Source: Paracoccaceae bacterium
Lineage (GTDB): Bacteria; Pseudomonadota; Alphaproteobacteria; Rhodobacterales; Rhodobacteraceae
Reading direction: 5' to 3'
NCBI GenBank assembly: GCA_016937725.1
Contig: JAFGVZ010000239.1
Coordinates: 1-31,336, forward strand
DNA length: 31,336 nt
Shown: positions 23,461 through 30,411 of the stretch, piece after piece
Layout: every line of letters starts with the position of its first letter
How positions within the stretch are numbered: the stretch's first letter is position 1
The notes under the pieces: generated by a model
Seen by the model: the letters and a program-made list of their open reading frames with translations, nothing else
What the model was told of the DNA's origin: nothing
Databases searched by the model: none
Position numbers and translations under genes: made by a program

Positions 23461-23904
23461 TCAGCAGCGTCCGCCAAACACCTGCACCCAATGCGGCCCC
23501 GGCGCGCGACCGAACCCGACATGCGTTACGCCCGGGTCCAGCAGGTTGGCGCGGTGACCCGCAGAGTTCAGCCAGATGCGCATTACGGTGGGAATATCGC
23601 GCGGCCCGAGAGCGATGTTTTCGGCCAATTGGCAAAAACCTGTCAGCCCGGCGGCCTGCGCGCGGTCCACCAGCCCGCTGCCATCGGGGGCGGTATGGTC
23701 GAAATAACCGCGATCGGCCATGTCGCAGGCATGGCGCTGCGCCATACTCGACAGGTCCAGATCCTGTGCCAAAGGCGCAAGCCCGGCCCACGCACGCGCA
23801 GCGTTGACGCTGGCCAGATGCGCTTCGGCCTCTGGCACGGCCACAGGGGCGCAGGCCAGAGCCGGAGAGGCCAAAAATAGAACAAGCAAAGCAAGAGACC
23901 GCAT
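23461..23904 (-). CDS. Secreted CAP-domain (SCP/PR1-like) protein
   Basis: The 147-residue product starts with a signal peptide (MRSLALLVLFLASPALA) and continues as a single CAP domain: LASVNAARAWAGLAPLAQD, MAQRHACDMADRGYFDHTAPDG, CQLAENIALG and WLNSAGHRANLLDPGVTHVGFG, ending VQVFGGRC. The histidines in YFDH and GHRAN and the glutamate in AENI are the conserved CAP cavity residues. Four cysteines could form disulfides in the periplasm or outside the cell. Bacterial CAP proteins are widespread, but their biochemical role is mostly unknown. The start is uncertain: the frame is open upstream, and the AAGGA at 23904 touches the ATG with no spacing. It precedes pepN and is divergent from the photolyase, sharing the region that holds the LexA-type box. 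Confidence 0.85.
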   Translation of the reverse strand: MRSLALLVLFLASPALACAPVAVPEAEAHLASVNAARAWAGLAPLAQDLDLSSMAQRHACDMADRGYFDHTAPDGSGLVDRAQAAGLTGFCQLAENIALGPRDIPTVMRIWLNSAGHRANLLDPGVTHVGFGRAPGPHWVQVFGGRC

Positions 23905-23961
23905 TCCTTCGCATAGCAGGCAGCCCCCATTCGGGTGATCACAATCTTGCGCGCGAAACAT

Positions 23962-23976
23962 GAACAATAAGTGAAC
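23962..23976 (+). promoter_or_regulatory. LexA (SOS) box, alphaproteobacterial type
   Basis: GAAC at 23962-23965 and GAAC at 23973-23976 are separated by seven bases, exactly the GAAC-N7-GAAC (or GTTC-N7-GTTC) box bound by LexA in alphaproteobacteria such as Rhodobacter. It lies 43 bases before the photolyase start and 57 bases before the CAP gene start. The surrounding TGAACA is also repeated with an 11-base period. Function in DNA repair makes the photolyase the natural target. Confidence 0.6.
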
Positions 23977-23983
23977 ATATCGC

Positions 23984-24011
23984 TTGACGACCGCCTGCGC
24001 CGCGATACATC
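23984..24011 (+). promoter_or_regulatory. Candidate photolyase promoter
   Basis: TTGACG at 23984-23989 matches five of six -35 positions. TACATC at 24006-24011, 16 bases on, is a poor -10. Transcription would begin near 24018, almost at the ATG at 24020. No Shine-Dalgarno sequence is visible before that ATG, so a nearly leaderless mRNA is possible. Confidence 0.3.
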
Positions 24012-24019
24012 TGGGCGCT

Positions 24020-25534
24020 ATGAGTGCGCCTGTCCTTCTTTGGTTCAAGCGGGATCTGCGGATCACCGATCACCCCGCGCTGGCCATGGCCGGGCCGCGG
24101 GTTTTGCCTCTTTATGTAATAGAACCAGAGTATTGGGCGCTGCCCGACACCTCTGCGCGGCAATGGGCTTTCACCGCCGAGGCCTTGGGCAGTTTGAGGG
24201 CTGACCTGGCTGCGTTGGGGCAGCCGCTTGTTATTCGCAAGGGCGATGCGGTTGCGGAACTGGCGCGGCTGTGCAAGCGTTTCAGCATAACCCGCATCCT
24301 CAGCCACGAGGAAACCGGCAACGCCTGGACCTACGCGCGTGATAAGCGGGTGGCGGCTTGGGCGCGCGGCGCAGGGGTCGCGTGGCAAGAAGTGCCGCAA
24401 TGCGCGGTGGTGCGCCGTCTGCGCAGCCGCGATGGCTGGCAGGGCGCGCGCAACGCCTTCATTCGGCAAGGTCTGGCCCAGATGCCAGACGCGTTGGAAC
24501 CCATCTACACCGCCAACCTGCCGGACCGTCTGCCCGATGCGCGTGCGCTTGGGCTGACGCCCGATGCGTGCGCCCACCGCCAGACCGGCACGCACAAGGC
24601 TGCGCGCGCCACGCTTGACAGCTTCCTTGCCACGCGGGCCGAAGGGTATCGGACCAAGATGTCGTCACCCCTGACGGGCGAGCGGGCCTGTTCGCGCCTG
24701 TCGCCTTATCTGGCGCTGGGCCTGGTGTCGGTGCGCGAGGTGGACCTGGCGCGGCAGTCTACCCCCATCGACCGCCCCGGCTGGAAGGCTAATATGACCA
24801 GCTTTGCCAAGCGTTTGGCATGGCGGGACCATTTCATCCAGAAGCTAGAGGATGAGCCGGAACTGGAGCACCGCTGCCTGCACCCGGCGCATGAGGGGCT
24901 GCGCGTATCGGACAGCGCGCGCTTGCACGCTTGGGCAGAGGGGCAGACGGGTGTGCCCTTCGTCGATGCCTGCATGCGCTACCTAATGGCAACGGGCTGG
25001 CTGAATTTCCGCATGCGCGCCATGTTAATGAGCTTTGCGAGCTACCACCTATGGCTGGACTGGCGCGATACCGGCACGGTTCTGGCCCGTTATTTCACCG
25101 ATTATGAACCCGGCATTCACTGGAGTCAGGTTCAGATGCAATCGGGGACAACGGGCATTAACACGTTGCGCATTTATAACCCGGTGAAGCAGGGTTACGA
25201 TCAAGACCCGGATGGGCGCTTCATCCGCGCTTGGGTTCCGGAACTTGCCGGGATTGCCGCACCGCATTTGCACGAACCGTGGACCGCGCCAAATGCGGGC
25301 GTGGTGCTGGGAAAACGCTACCCGGAACCCGTGATCGATCTGGCCCAAGCCGCGAAACATGCACGCGATGTGATGTGGGGGTTGCGCAAGGATGCAGGCT
25401 TTGGCTCCGCCGCCCGCGCGATCGCGGTCAAGCACGCCTCGCGTGCGCGGGGCACGGATCGCAGCAGCGCCGGGGCAAAACGGGCCGCTTTGCGCAAGCG
25501 ACCCGACCCGGCGCAACTCAGTTTCGACCTTTAA
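24020..25534 (+). CDS. Photolyase/cryptochrome family flavoprotein
   Basis: Members of this family repair UV photoproducts with light or act as blue-light receptors, using FAD. The 504-residue product has the N-terminal antenna-domain start VLLWFKRDLRITDHPAL and the FAD-binding half: TKMSSPLTGERACSRLSPYL near residue 220, LAWRDHFIQKL near residue 268, EGQTGVPFVDACMRYLMATG, WLNFRMRAMLMSFASYHL, and RIYNPVKQGYDQDPDGRFIR at about residue 384. The stretch DYEPGIHWSQ (361-370) replaces the E. coli segment that holds the flavin-contacting N378 and the electron-transfer W382, so the substrate is uncertain. The ATG at 24020 gives the normal N-terminus. A LexA-type box lies upstream, and a DUF2256 gene lies nearby. 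The stop shares TTAA with the convergent DsrE-like gene. Confidence 0.9.
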   Translation: MSAPVLLWFKRDLRITDHPALAMAGPRVLPLYVIEPEYWALPDTSARQWAFTAEALGSLRADLAALGQPLVIRKGDAVAELARLCKRFSITRILSHEETGNAWTYARDKRVAAWARGAGVAWQEVPQCAVVRRLRSRDGWQGARNAFIRQGLAQMPDALEPIYTANLPDRLPDARALGLTPDACAHRQTGTHKAARATLDSFLATRAEGYRTKMSSPLTGERACSRLSPYLALGLVSVREVDLARQSTPIDRPGWKANMTSFAKRLAWRDHFIQKLEDEPELEHRCLHPAHEGLRVSDSARLHAWAEGQTGVPFVDACMRYLMATGWLNFRMRAMLMSFASYHLWLDWRDTGTVLARYFTDYEPGIHWSQVQMQSGTTGINTLRIYNPVKQGYDQDPDGRFIRAWVPELAGIAAPHLHEPWTAPNAGVVLGKRYPEPVIDLAQAAKHARDVMWGLRKDAGFGSAARAIAVKHASRARGTDRSSAGAKRAALRKRPDPAQLSFDL

Positions 25535-25968
25535 GGCCGCAGATAAGCATAGCCTTCGTATTGCAATTCCATCAGGCGGACCGCGCCGGACGGCACGGTA
25601 TTTGCTTCCGACAACAGCGGAATATCGGTTTGCGTGCGCTGCTGCATGGCTTGCACGGTGTTCAGGCAGGCCGAGAAGCTGAGATTGTCATGTGTCAACG
25701 CCATCGTGGAAATGCGGTCAGCCACAGGCGAGGTGTCGGCGCGCAACATGTGCAGGCCGGGGCCATAGGTCACGATCTCGACCGTTACCTCTTGGCCAAG
25801 GTCTTCGTAGTGCTTGATGATATTGGCGGCATTGTTCAGCGCCATATTCATGGTCTGAATGCTCTCTTCATCGACATGGATGGCTACTTTCGCGCCCTCG
25901 GCCATGGCTGCAAGGGGTGCAATGGCCAGCAAGCTTGCTGCAATGCCTGCGCGGATAATCTTGTGCAT
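25531..25968 (-). CDS. Periplasmic DsrE-like protein
   Basis: The 145-residue product has a signal peptide (about residues 1-23, IRAGIAASLLAIAPLAAMA) and a DsrE/DsrF-like fold: KVAIHVDEES, MNMALNNAANIIKHYEDLG, VTVEIVTYGPGLHML and MALTHDNLSFSACLNTVQAM. It keeps one cysteine in SFSAC, the place where sulfur-relay members of the superfamily hold their active cysteine. DsrE proteins usually carry sulfur in the cytoplasm, but exported versions of unknown role are common. The ATG at 25968 is preceded by GGGAGGA at a good spacing. It has no sulfur genes around it. Its stop overlaps that of the photolyase by four bases, convergently. Confidence 0.82.
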   Translation of the reverse strand: MHKIIRAGIAASLLAIAPLAAMAEGAKVAIHVDEESIQTMNMALNNAANIIKHYEDLGQEVTVEIVTYGPGLHMLRADTSPVADRISTMALTHDNLSFSACLNTVQAMQQRTQTDIPLLSEANTVPSGAVRLMELQYEGYAYLRP

Positions 25969-26050
25969 GTTGGGTCCTCCCGGAAAACGGTGCGCCCTCC
26001 TGCGCGCCGTGGTGGCAGGATGCGCGGCATTCCGCCGCAGATCAAGCAGA

Positions 26051-26106
26051 ACAATCGAATATTGTCATGCGATTGGTTTTGACAGCAGCGTCGGGCAGCA
26101 TATCTG
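26051..26106 (+). promoter_or_regulatory. Dyads and candidate promoter upstream of the DUF2256 gene
   Basis: ACAAT-N5-ATTGT at 26051-26065 and the overlapping CAATCG-N12-CGATTG at 26052-26075 are perfect dyads. They are followed by TTGACA at 26079-26084 and TATCTG at 26101-26106, spaced by 16 bases. Transcription would start near 26113, about 15 bases before the DUF2256 start. The dyads sit just upstream of the -35, a typical activator position, and could also serve the divergent DsrE-like gene. Confidence 0.4.
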
Positions 26107-26128
26107 TGCCGCAAGCCAGAGGGACGCA

Positions 26129-26278
26129 ATGCCCAAGCACCTGAAAAAAGCCGACCTGCCGACCAAGACCTGCGCCACCTGCGGGCGTCCGTTCACATGG
26201 CGCAAGAAATGGGCCAAGGTCTGGGACGAGGTGCGCTATTGCTCTGACCGGTGCCGGGGTGAACGCAAGCGCGATTGA
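26129..26278 (+). CDS. DUF2256 zinc-ribbon protein
   Basis: This 49-residue basic protein has CATC at residues 15-18 and CSDRC at 38-42, which together make a four-cysteine zinc ribbon, with the conserved GRPFTWRKKWAKVWDEVRYC between them. It matches the DUF2256 family in length and sequence. The function is unknown. The family is often found near photolyase/cryptochrome genes, and here a photolyase gene is about 600 bases away, with the DsrE-like gene between them. The ATG at 26129 has AGAGGGA five bases upstream. It converges on the AraC gene with a four-base gap. The surrounding frame is open further upstream, but that extension has no family match that I recognise. Confidence 0.88.
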   Translation: MPKHLKKADLPTKTCATCGRPFTWRKKWAKVWDEVRYCSDRCRGERKRD

Positions 26279-26282
26279 CCCG

Positions 26283-27101
26283 CTACAGGCCGCGTCCTTT
26301 GCGGTAATGCGATGGCGGTTTCCCGGTCGAGGCAGAGAAGGCCCGCGAAAAGTAACTCGGTGTCGAGAAGCCAAGGCTGCGTGCAATGTCCTGCACTGGC
26401 ACGTCGGTTTCGCTGAGCAGGCGGCGGGCCTCGAAAAGGCGGCGTTCCTGCATCAGTTGCAGCGCGCTGCGCCCGCAACTGGCGCGGCAGGCACGGGTCA
26501 GATGCGTGGGGGTCACGCCAAGCACCTGCGCGTAATCGCTGACATTCAGCGCAGACCCATATTCCCGTTCCAGCAGGGCCGTGTAGCGCGAGGTCAGCCG
26601 CTCATTCGCGTTGTTTGACGACATCCCACGTGGGCTGTCATCGCCCGCGCTGCTGCGCTGGCGTTCCAGCCAGATGGCCAACAGCCCGATCTGGTGGCGC
26701 GCGGCACGCTCGGCAAAAGGCTTGCCACCCTCCAGTTCGCGCTGGATCGCGTCAATAATCTGCGACACCTCGCTGTGCTGTGCAGCGTCGCGCAGGCGCA
26801 AATGCATCGGGGTATCGGGCAGGTCCAGACCGGCAGGCTCGCCCATATGCAGGGCCACGCCTTGCGCGCGGCTCATGGCCTGAAAGCCATACATGGTGCC
26901 CGGCGGAATGTAGATGGCGTTGTGCGGATGAAACCCCCGCGTGCTGCCTGCCAGCGTGATCCGGCCTTGGCCCGAAGTGAACCAGTAAAACACAGGTTCG
27001 CGCAAGGCGCGCAGGGTTTCAAGCTGCCATTTGGGCGCGGTGGCCAGTTTCGAGATCGGAAGAATGCGCAGGCGTTTTGGTTGGTCTGGAATGCGTGTCA
27101 T
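26283..27101 (-). CDS. AraC-family transcriptional regulator
   Basis: The 272-residue product has a cupin-like N-terminal sensing domain (VFYWFTSGQGRITLAG, HPHNAIYIPPGTMYGF) and a C-terminal AraC DNA-binding domain with two helix-turn-helix motifs: LNVSDYAQVLGVTPTHLTRA and VPVQDIARSLGFSTPSYFSR, ending SASTGKPPSHYRKG. The ligand and targets are not evident. No catabolic or transport genes lie beside it; its neighbours are DUF2256 (convergent) and miaA (upstream, same strand). The start at 27101 is the only good ATG. An AGGGGGA lies about 13 bases upstream, farther than usual and inside a small CCCC/GGGG dyad that could hide it. Confidence 0.9.
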   Translation of the reverse strand: MTRIPDQPKRLRILPISKLATAPKWQLETLRALREPVFYWFTSGQGRITLAGSTRGFHPHNAIYIPPGTMYGFQAMSRAQGVALHMGEPAGLDLPDTPMHLRLRDAAQHSEVSQIIDAIQRELEGGKPFAERAARHQIGLLAIWLERQRSSAGDDSPRGMSSNNANERLTSRYTALLEREYGSALNVSDYAQVLGVTPTHLTRACRASCGRSALQLMQERRLFEARRLLSETDVPVQDIARSLGFSTPSYFSRAFSASTGKPPSHYRKGRGL

Positions 27102-27236
27102 TCTGTGTGTTTTCCCCCTGATCGGGGCAAGATTAAGACCGGGATCGGGCAGGGGAAGTGCTATTCCTCGCGCAACCGTGAGTCGCGTGCGCCTTTGCGG
27201 GCGAGCGTTGCAATTGAGTGACTCATGCGCCGCGCG

Positions 27237-28133
27237 TTAAAGCAAGCGATGCCAGCCCGCCATACGCGCCCGGAACCATGTGCGTTGGCGCTTGGCGTAT
27301 TGGCGCGTGGCAAGTGTTGCGGCTTCCATGGCATCTGGCAACGAGATGTGGCCCTTCAGATGGGCGACCAACTCCGGCGCGCCGATGGCTTTGGCCCATG
27401 GCGCGCGGGCATCCCACTGGGGCAACACGGCGCGCGCCTCGTCCAAAGCTCCTTGCGCGATCATCGCCTCGAAGCGTGTGGCGATTCGCTGGGCCGACCA
27501 ATCGGGCCTGGGCAGCATGACAAACGCGGTCGCTTCCGCGAGCGGCAGAAGCGGCGGCGGCGTCTGGCCCTGCCATGCTGCCAGACCTTGCCCTGTGGCG
27601 CGCTGCACTTCCCATGCGCGCTGCACGCGGGCGGGGTTCTGCCGGTCGATGCGGTGGGCGGTGTCAGGGTCTATGTCTTGCAACAGCGCCGCAAGGCCCG
27701 ATGCGGCCAGAATCGCATCGGCCTCTTGGCGAACTTTGGCCGGGGTTGGGGGGATTTCGACCAAGCCTTCGGTCAGGGCGCGGAAATATAGCCCGGTGCC
27801 GCCAACGATGACCGGGTTCGAGTGTTGGCGCAGAATATCGCGCATCGCGCGCAGCCAATGGCCCACGGACCAGTCCACCCCCATACCCACGCAGCCGTAA
27901 AGCAGATGCGGCGCACGCGCGCAGTCTGCGGCATCGGGGCGCGCGGTCAGGACTTGCCACATGTCATACACCTGAAGCGCATCGGCATTGACCACAGCGC
28001 GGCCCTGTAATTCTGCCAAGGCCAGCGCCAGTGCCGATTTTCCGCTGGCAGTCGGGCCAGCCAGCAGCACCGGACGATCCACAGGCGGCGGATCGCTGCG
28101 CATTGCGTCTAGTGCGGCGGCAATTTCGGGCAT
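27237..28133 (-). CDS. miaA: tRNA dimethylallyltransferase MiaA
   Basis: MiaA adds a dimethylallyl group to A37 of tRNAs that read codons beginning with U. The 298-residue product has the P-loop GPTASGKSALALALA near residue 25, the substrate-binding NADALQVYD, VGGTGLYFRALTEGL near residue 115, the QNPARVQRAWEV motif near residue 170, and QYAKRQRTWFR near the end, all diagnostic. The start is uncertain: ATG 28133 gives MPEIAAALD and has GAGGGG almost touching it, ATG 28103 gives a shorter form, and the open frame extends further upstream without family similarity. It is divergent from pyrH, with about 105 bases between starts. Confidence 0.94.
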   Translation of the reverse strand: MPEIAAALDAMRSDPPPVDRPVLLAGPTASGKSALALALAELQGRAVVNADALQVYDMWQVLTARPDAADCARAPHLLYGCVGMGVDWSVGHWLRAMRDILRQHSNPVIVGGTGLYFRALTEGLVEIPPTPAKVRQEADAILAASGLAALLQDIDPDTAHRIDRQNPARVQRAWEVQRATGQGLAAWQGQTPPPLLPLAEATAFVMLPRPDWSAQRIATRFEAMIAQGALDEARAVLPQWDARAPWAKAIGAPELVAHLKGHISLPDAMEAATLATRQYAKRQRTWFRARMAGWHRLL

Positions 28134-28238
28134 GCCCCTCGCTTTCACATTGAACCTTGTGGCGTTTTCCGACATTTTCGCGCCGGATGAAAGCGCCCGT
28201 GCTGCCACGGCTTCGGCGCGCGCATGGAAGGAACCCCG

Positions 28239-28988
28239 ATGACCGAACCCGCCGCCGCCACGACCGAAGCAGAGGCCCCGCAATATAAGCGCATCATGCT
28301 GAAAGTGTCGGGCGAGGCGTTGATGGGCGATCAGGGCTATGGGCTACACCCGCCGACCGTCGCCCGCATCGCCCAAGAGGTGAAGGCGGTTCACCAGATG
28401 GGGGTCGAGATTTGCTTGGTCATCGGCGGCGGTAACATCTTCCGCGGGCTGCAAGGCTCGGCGCAGGGGATGGAACGCACCACCGCCGATTACATGGGAA
28501 TGCTGGCCACGGTGATGAACGCACTGGCCATGCAAGCCGCGCTTGAAAGCCTTGGTGTGTTCACCCGTGTTATCAGCGCCATCCCGATGGACCAGATTTG
28601 TGAGCCCTATATTCGCCGCCGCGCCGTGCGCCATCTGGAAAAGAAGCGCGTCTGCATCTTCACCGCAGGCACCGGCAACCCGTATTTCACCACCGACACC
28701 GCCGCCGCGCTGCGCGCCAGTGAAATGGCCTGTGACGCGATCTTCATGGGCAAGAACGGGGTCGACGGGGTCTATGACAAAGACCCGCGCCAGCACGCCG
28801 ACGCGAAACGCTACGACAAGATCACCTATGACGAGGCCTTGGCGCGCAACCTGAAGGTGATGGACACAAGCGCGCTGGCGCTGGCGCGCGACAACAACCT
28901 GCCCATCATCGTGTTCGAACTGGACCGTCCGGGCGGGTTCCGCAGCATTCTTGCGGGCGAGGGGCCACATACGATCGTGCATCGCTAG
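28239..28988 (+). CDS. pyrH: UMP kinase PyrH
   Basis: PyrH phosphorylates UMP to UDP in pyrimidine nucleotide synthesis; bacterial enzymes are hexamers of the amino acid kinase fold, regulated by GTP and UTP. The 249-residue product has KRIMLKVSGEALMG at about residue 19, VIGGGNIFRGLQG near residue 66, RTTADYMGMLATVMNA, TAGTGNPYFTTDTAAALRA near residue 145, and GKNGVDGVYDKDP. The ATG at 28239 has AAGGA six bases upstream; an ATG five codons earlier (28224) overlaps that site and is unlikely. The N-terminal tail of about 18 residues before the fold is Ala/Glu-rich. It leads the conserved pyrH-frr-uppS-cdsA-dxr cluster. Confidence 0.97.
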   Translation: MTEPAAATTEAEAPQYKRIMLKVSGEALMGDQGYGLHPPTVARIAQEVKAVHQMGVEICLVIGGGNIFRGLQGSAQGMERTTADYMGMLATVMNALAMQAALESLGVFTRVISAIPMDQICEPYIRRRAVRHLEKKRVCIFTAGTGNPYFTTDTAAALRASEMACDAIFMGKNGVDGVYDKDPRQHADAKRYDKITYDEALARNLKVMDTSALALARDNNLPIIVFELDRPGGFRSILAGEGPHTIVHR

Positions 28989-29025
28989 CGCGGGCTATCC
29001 CATCTGCCATCTTTTCTGTATCAAG

Positions 29026-29050
29026 GGGCGAGCGGTGTTGCGCCGCGCCC
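29026..29050 (+). other. GC-rich hairpin in the pyrH-frr intergenic region
   Basis: GGGC plus GCGG (29026-29029 and 29032-29035) pair with CCGC plus GCCC (29043-29050) across a two-base bulge and a seven-base loop, 22 bases before the frr start. No T-run follows. It may tune expression between pyrH and frr or stabilise an mRNA end. Confidence 0.3.
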
Positions 29051-29071
29051 GAATAGGGGACCACAACAGAC

Positions 29072-29635
29072 ATGTCTGACGAAATAGAGATTGATCTGGA
29101 CGATCTGAAACGCCGCATGGACGGAGCCATGGCGTCGTTGAAAACCGAATTTGCGTCGCTGCGCACGGGGCGCGGTTCGGCCTCCATGCTCGACCCGATC
29201 ATGGTTGATGCTTACGGCCAAAACACGCCCATCAACCAAGTTGGCACCGTCAACGTGCCAGAGCCGCGCATGGTGACGATCAATGTCTGGGACAAGTCGA
29301 TGGTTGGCAAGGTCGAAAAGGCCATCCGCGAATCTGGCCTTGGGATTAACCCGCAGCTGAACGGCACGATCATCATGCTGCCTATCCCGGAACTGAACGA
29401 AGAGCGCCGGCGCGAGCTAAGCAAGGTCGCCGCGCAATATGCCGAAAGCGCCCGCATCGCCGTGCGCAATGTGCGCCGCGATGGCATGGATCAGCTTAAA
29501 AAGGCAAAGGCCGCGGGCATGTCCGAGGATGAGCAGAAGCTCTGGTCCGAGGAAATTCAGGAATTGACCAACACCTACATCGGCAAGGTCGATGCCGCGC
29601 TGGACAACAAACAAGAAGAGATCATGCAGGTCTAG
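29072..29635 (+). CDS. frr: Ribosome recycling factor
   Basis: RRF works with EF-G to split the post-termination ribosome. The 187-residue product matches the usual length (185 in E. coli) and shows the family motifs in order: MDGAMASLKTEFASLRTGRGSASMLD near residue 15, VDAYGQNTPINQVGTVNVPEPRMV, IRESGLGINPQLNGTIIMLPIPELNEERRREL near residue 88, and ARIAVRNVRRDGMDQLKK, which forms part of the three-helix bundle. The start is clear from the family alignment, although the Shine-Dalgarno sequence (AGGGGA) is about 12 bases upstream. It lies 83 bases after pyrH and 27 before uppS. Confidence 0.98.
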   Translation: MSDEIEIDLDDLKRRMDGAMASLKTEFASLRTGRGSASMLDPIMVDAYGQNTPINQVGTVNVPEPRMVTINVWDKSMVGKVEKAIRESGLGINPQLNGTIIMLPIPELNEERRRELSKVAAQYAESARIAVRNVRRDGMDQLKKAKAAGMSEDEQKLWSEEIQELTNTYIGKVDAALDNKQEEIMQV

Positions 29636-29662
29636 GCCTGCTGTTCCGGTGGGCGACATGAC

Positions 29663-30409
29663 ATGACTTTCGACCAAAGCCGCAACGATGGTGCCGAAGA
29701 CCCGGCCATGCAGAACCAACTGCATGTTGCGGTTATCATGGACGGCAACGGGCGTTGGGCCACCAATCGTGGCTGGCCGCGCCTTGTCGGTCACCGCAAG
29801 GGGGCCGAACGTGTCCGCCAATTGGTCGATTCCTGCCCGGAAATCGGCATTCGTTACCTGACGCTCTATGCCTTCTCGACCGAGAATTGGAAACGCTCGA
29901 CCGAGGAAGTGCTGGGCCTTATGTCGCTATTTGCGCGCTATATCCGCCGAGAGGCCGGGCGCATGAAACGCGAAGGCGTGCGCATGCGCATCATTGGCGA
30001 CCGCAAGCGGCTGGACCCGAAATTGCAGGCTTTGTTCGACAGTGTCGAGGCAGAGACCGCGCAAAACGACCGTGTGCATCTGACGGTGGCCATCAATTAC
30101 GGCGGGCGCGACGAGATTGCGCGCGCGGTGCGTGCCGTGGCGCGCGACGTGGCGGCGGGCAATCTTGACCCGGGCAGCGTGACCGATGTGAGTTTTGCGC
30201 GCTACCTTGATACGCGCGATTTGCCCGACCCTGATCTGGTGGTGCGCACTTCGGGGGAATCGCGCGTGTCGAATTACCTGCTGTGGCAAGCCGCATATTC
30301 GGAATATGTGTTTACTCCGGTTCTGTGGCCCGATTTCACGCCGCAGACCATGGCCGACATCCTGCACGAATACGGGCTGCGCGAGCGCCGCTTCGGCGGA
30401 GTGAAATAA
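29663..30409 (+). CDS. uppS: Undecaprenyl diphosphate synthase (isoprenyl transferase) UppS
   Basis: UppS condenses isopentenyl diphosphate units onto farnesyl diphosphate to make the C55 carrier used in peptidoglycan and other glycan export. The 248-residue product has VAVIMDGNGRWA with the catalytic Asp27, GHRKGAERVR, LTLYAFSTENWKRS near residue 72, INYGGRDEIARAV near residue 145, and the signature DPDLVVRTSGESRVSNYLLW near residue 190. An extension of about 15 residues precedes the fold; a start at the ATG at 29708 would remove it, and neither start has a strong Shine-Dalgarno sequence. It is followed after two bases by cdsA. With dxr two genes on, the cluster links isoprenoid precursor supply and use. 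Confidence 0.97.
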   Translation: MTFDQSRNDGAEDPAMQNQLHVAVIMDGNGRWATNRGWPRLVGHRKGAERVRQLVDSCPEIGIRYLTLYAFSTENWKRSTEEVLGLMSLFARYIRREAGRMKREGVRMRIIGDRKRLDPKLQALFDSVEAETAQNDRVHLTVAINYGGRDEIARAVRAVARDVAAGNLDPGSVTDVSFARYLDTRDLPDPDLVVRTSGESRVSNYLLWQAAYSEYVFTPVLWPDFTPQTMADILHEYGLRERRFGGVK

Positions 30410-30411
30410 CC

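Noticed and set aside
27215..27225. Palindrome TGAGTGACTCA downstream of miaA
   Set aside because: An isolated 11-base palindrome with no T-run and no nearby promoter. It could be chance, and it gives no testable role here.
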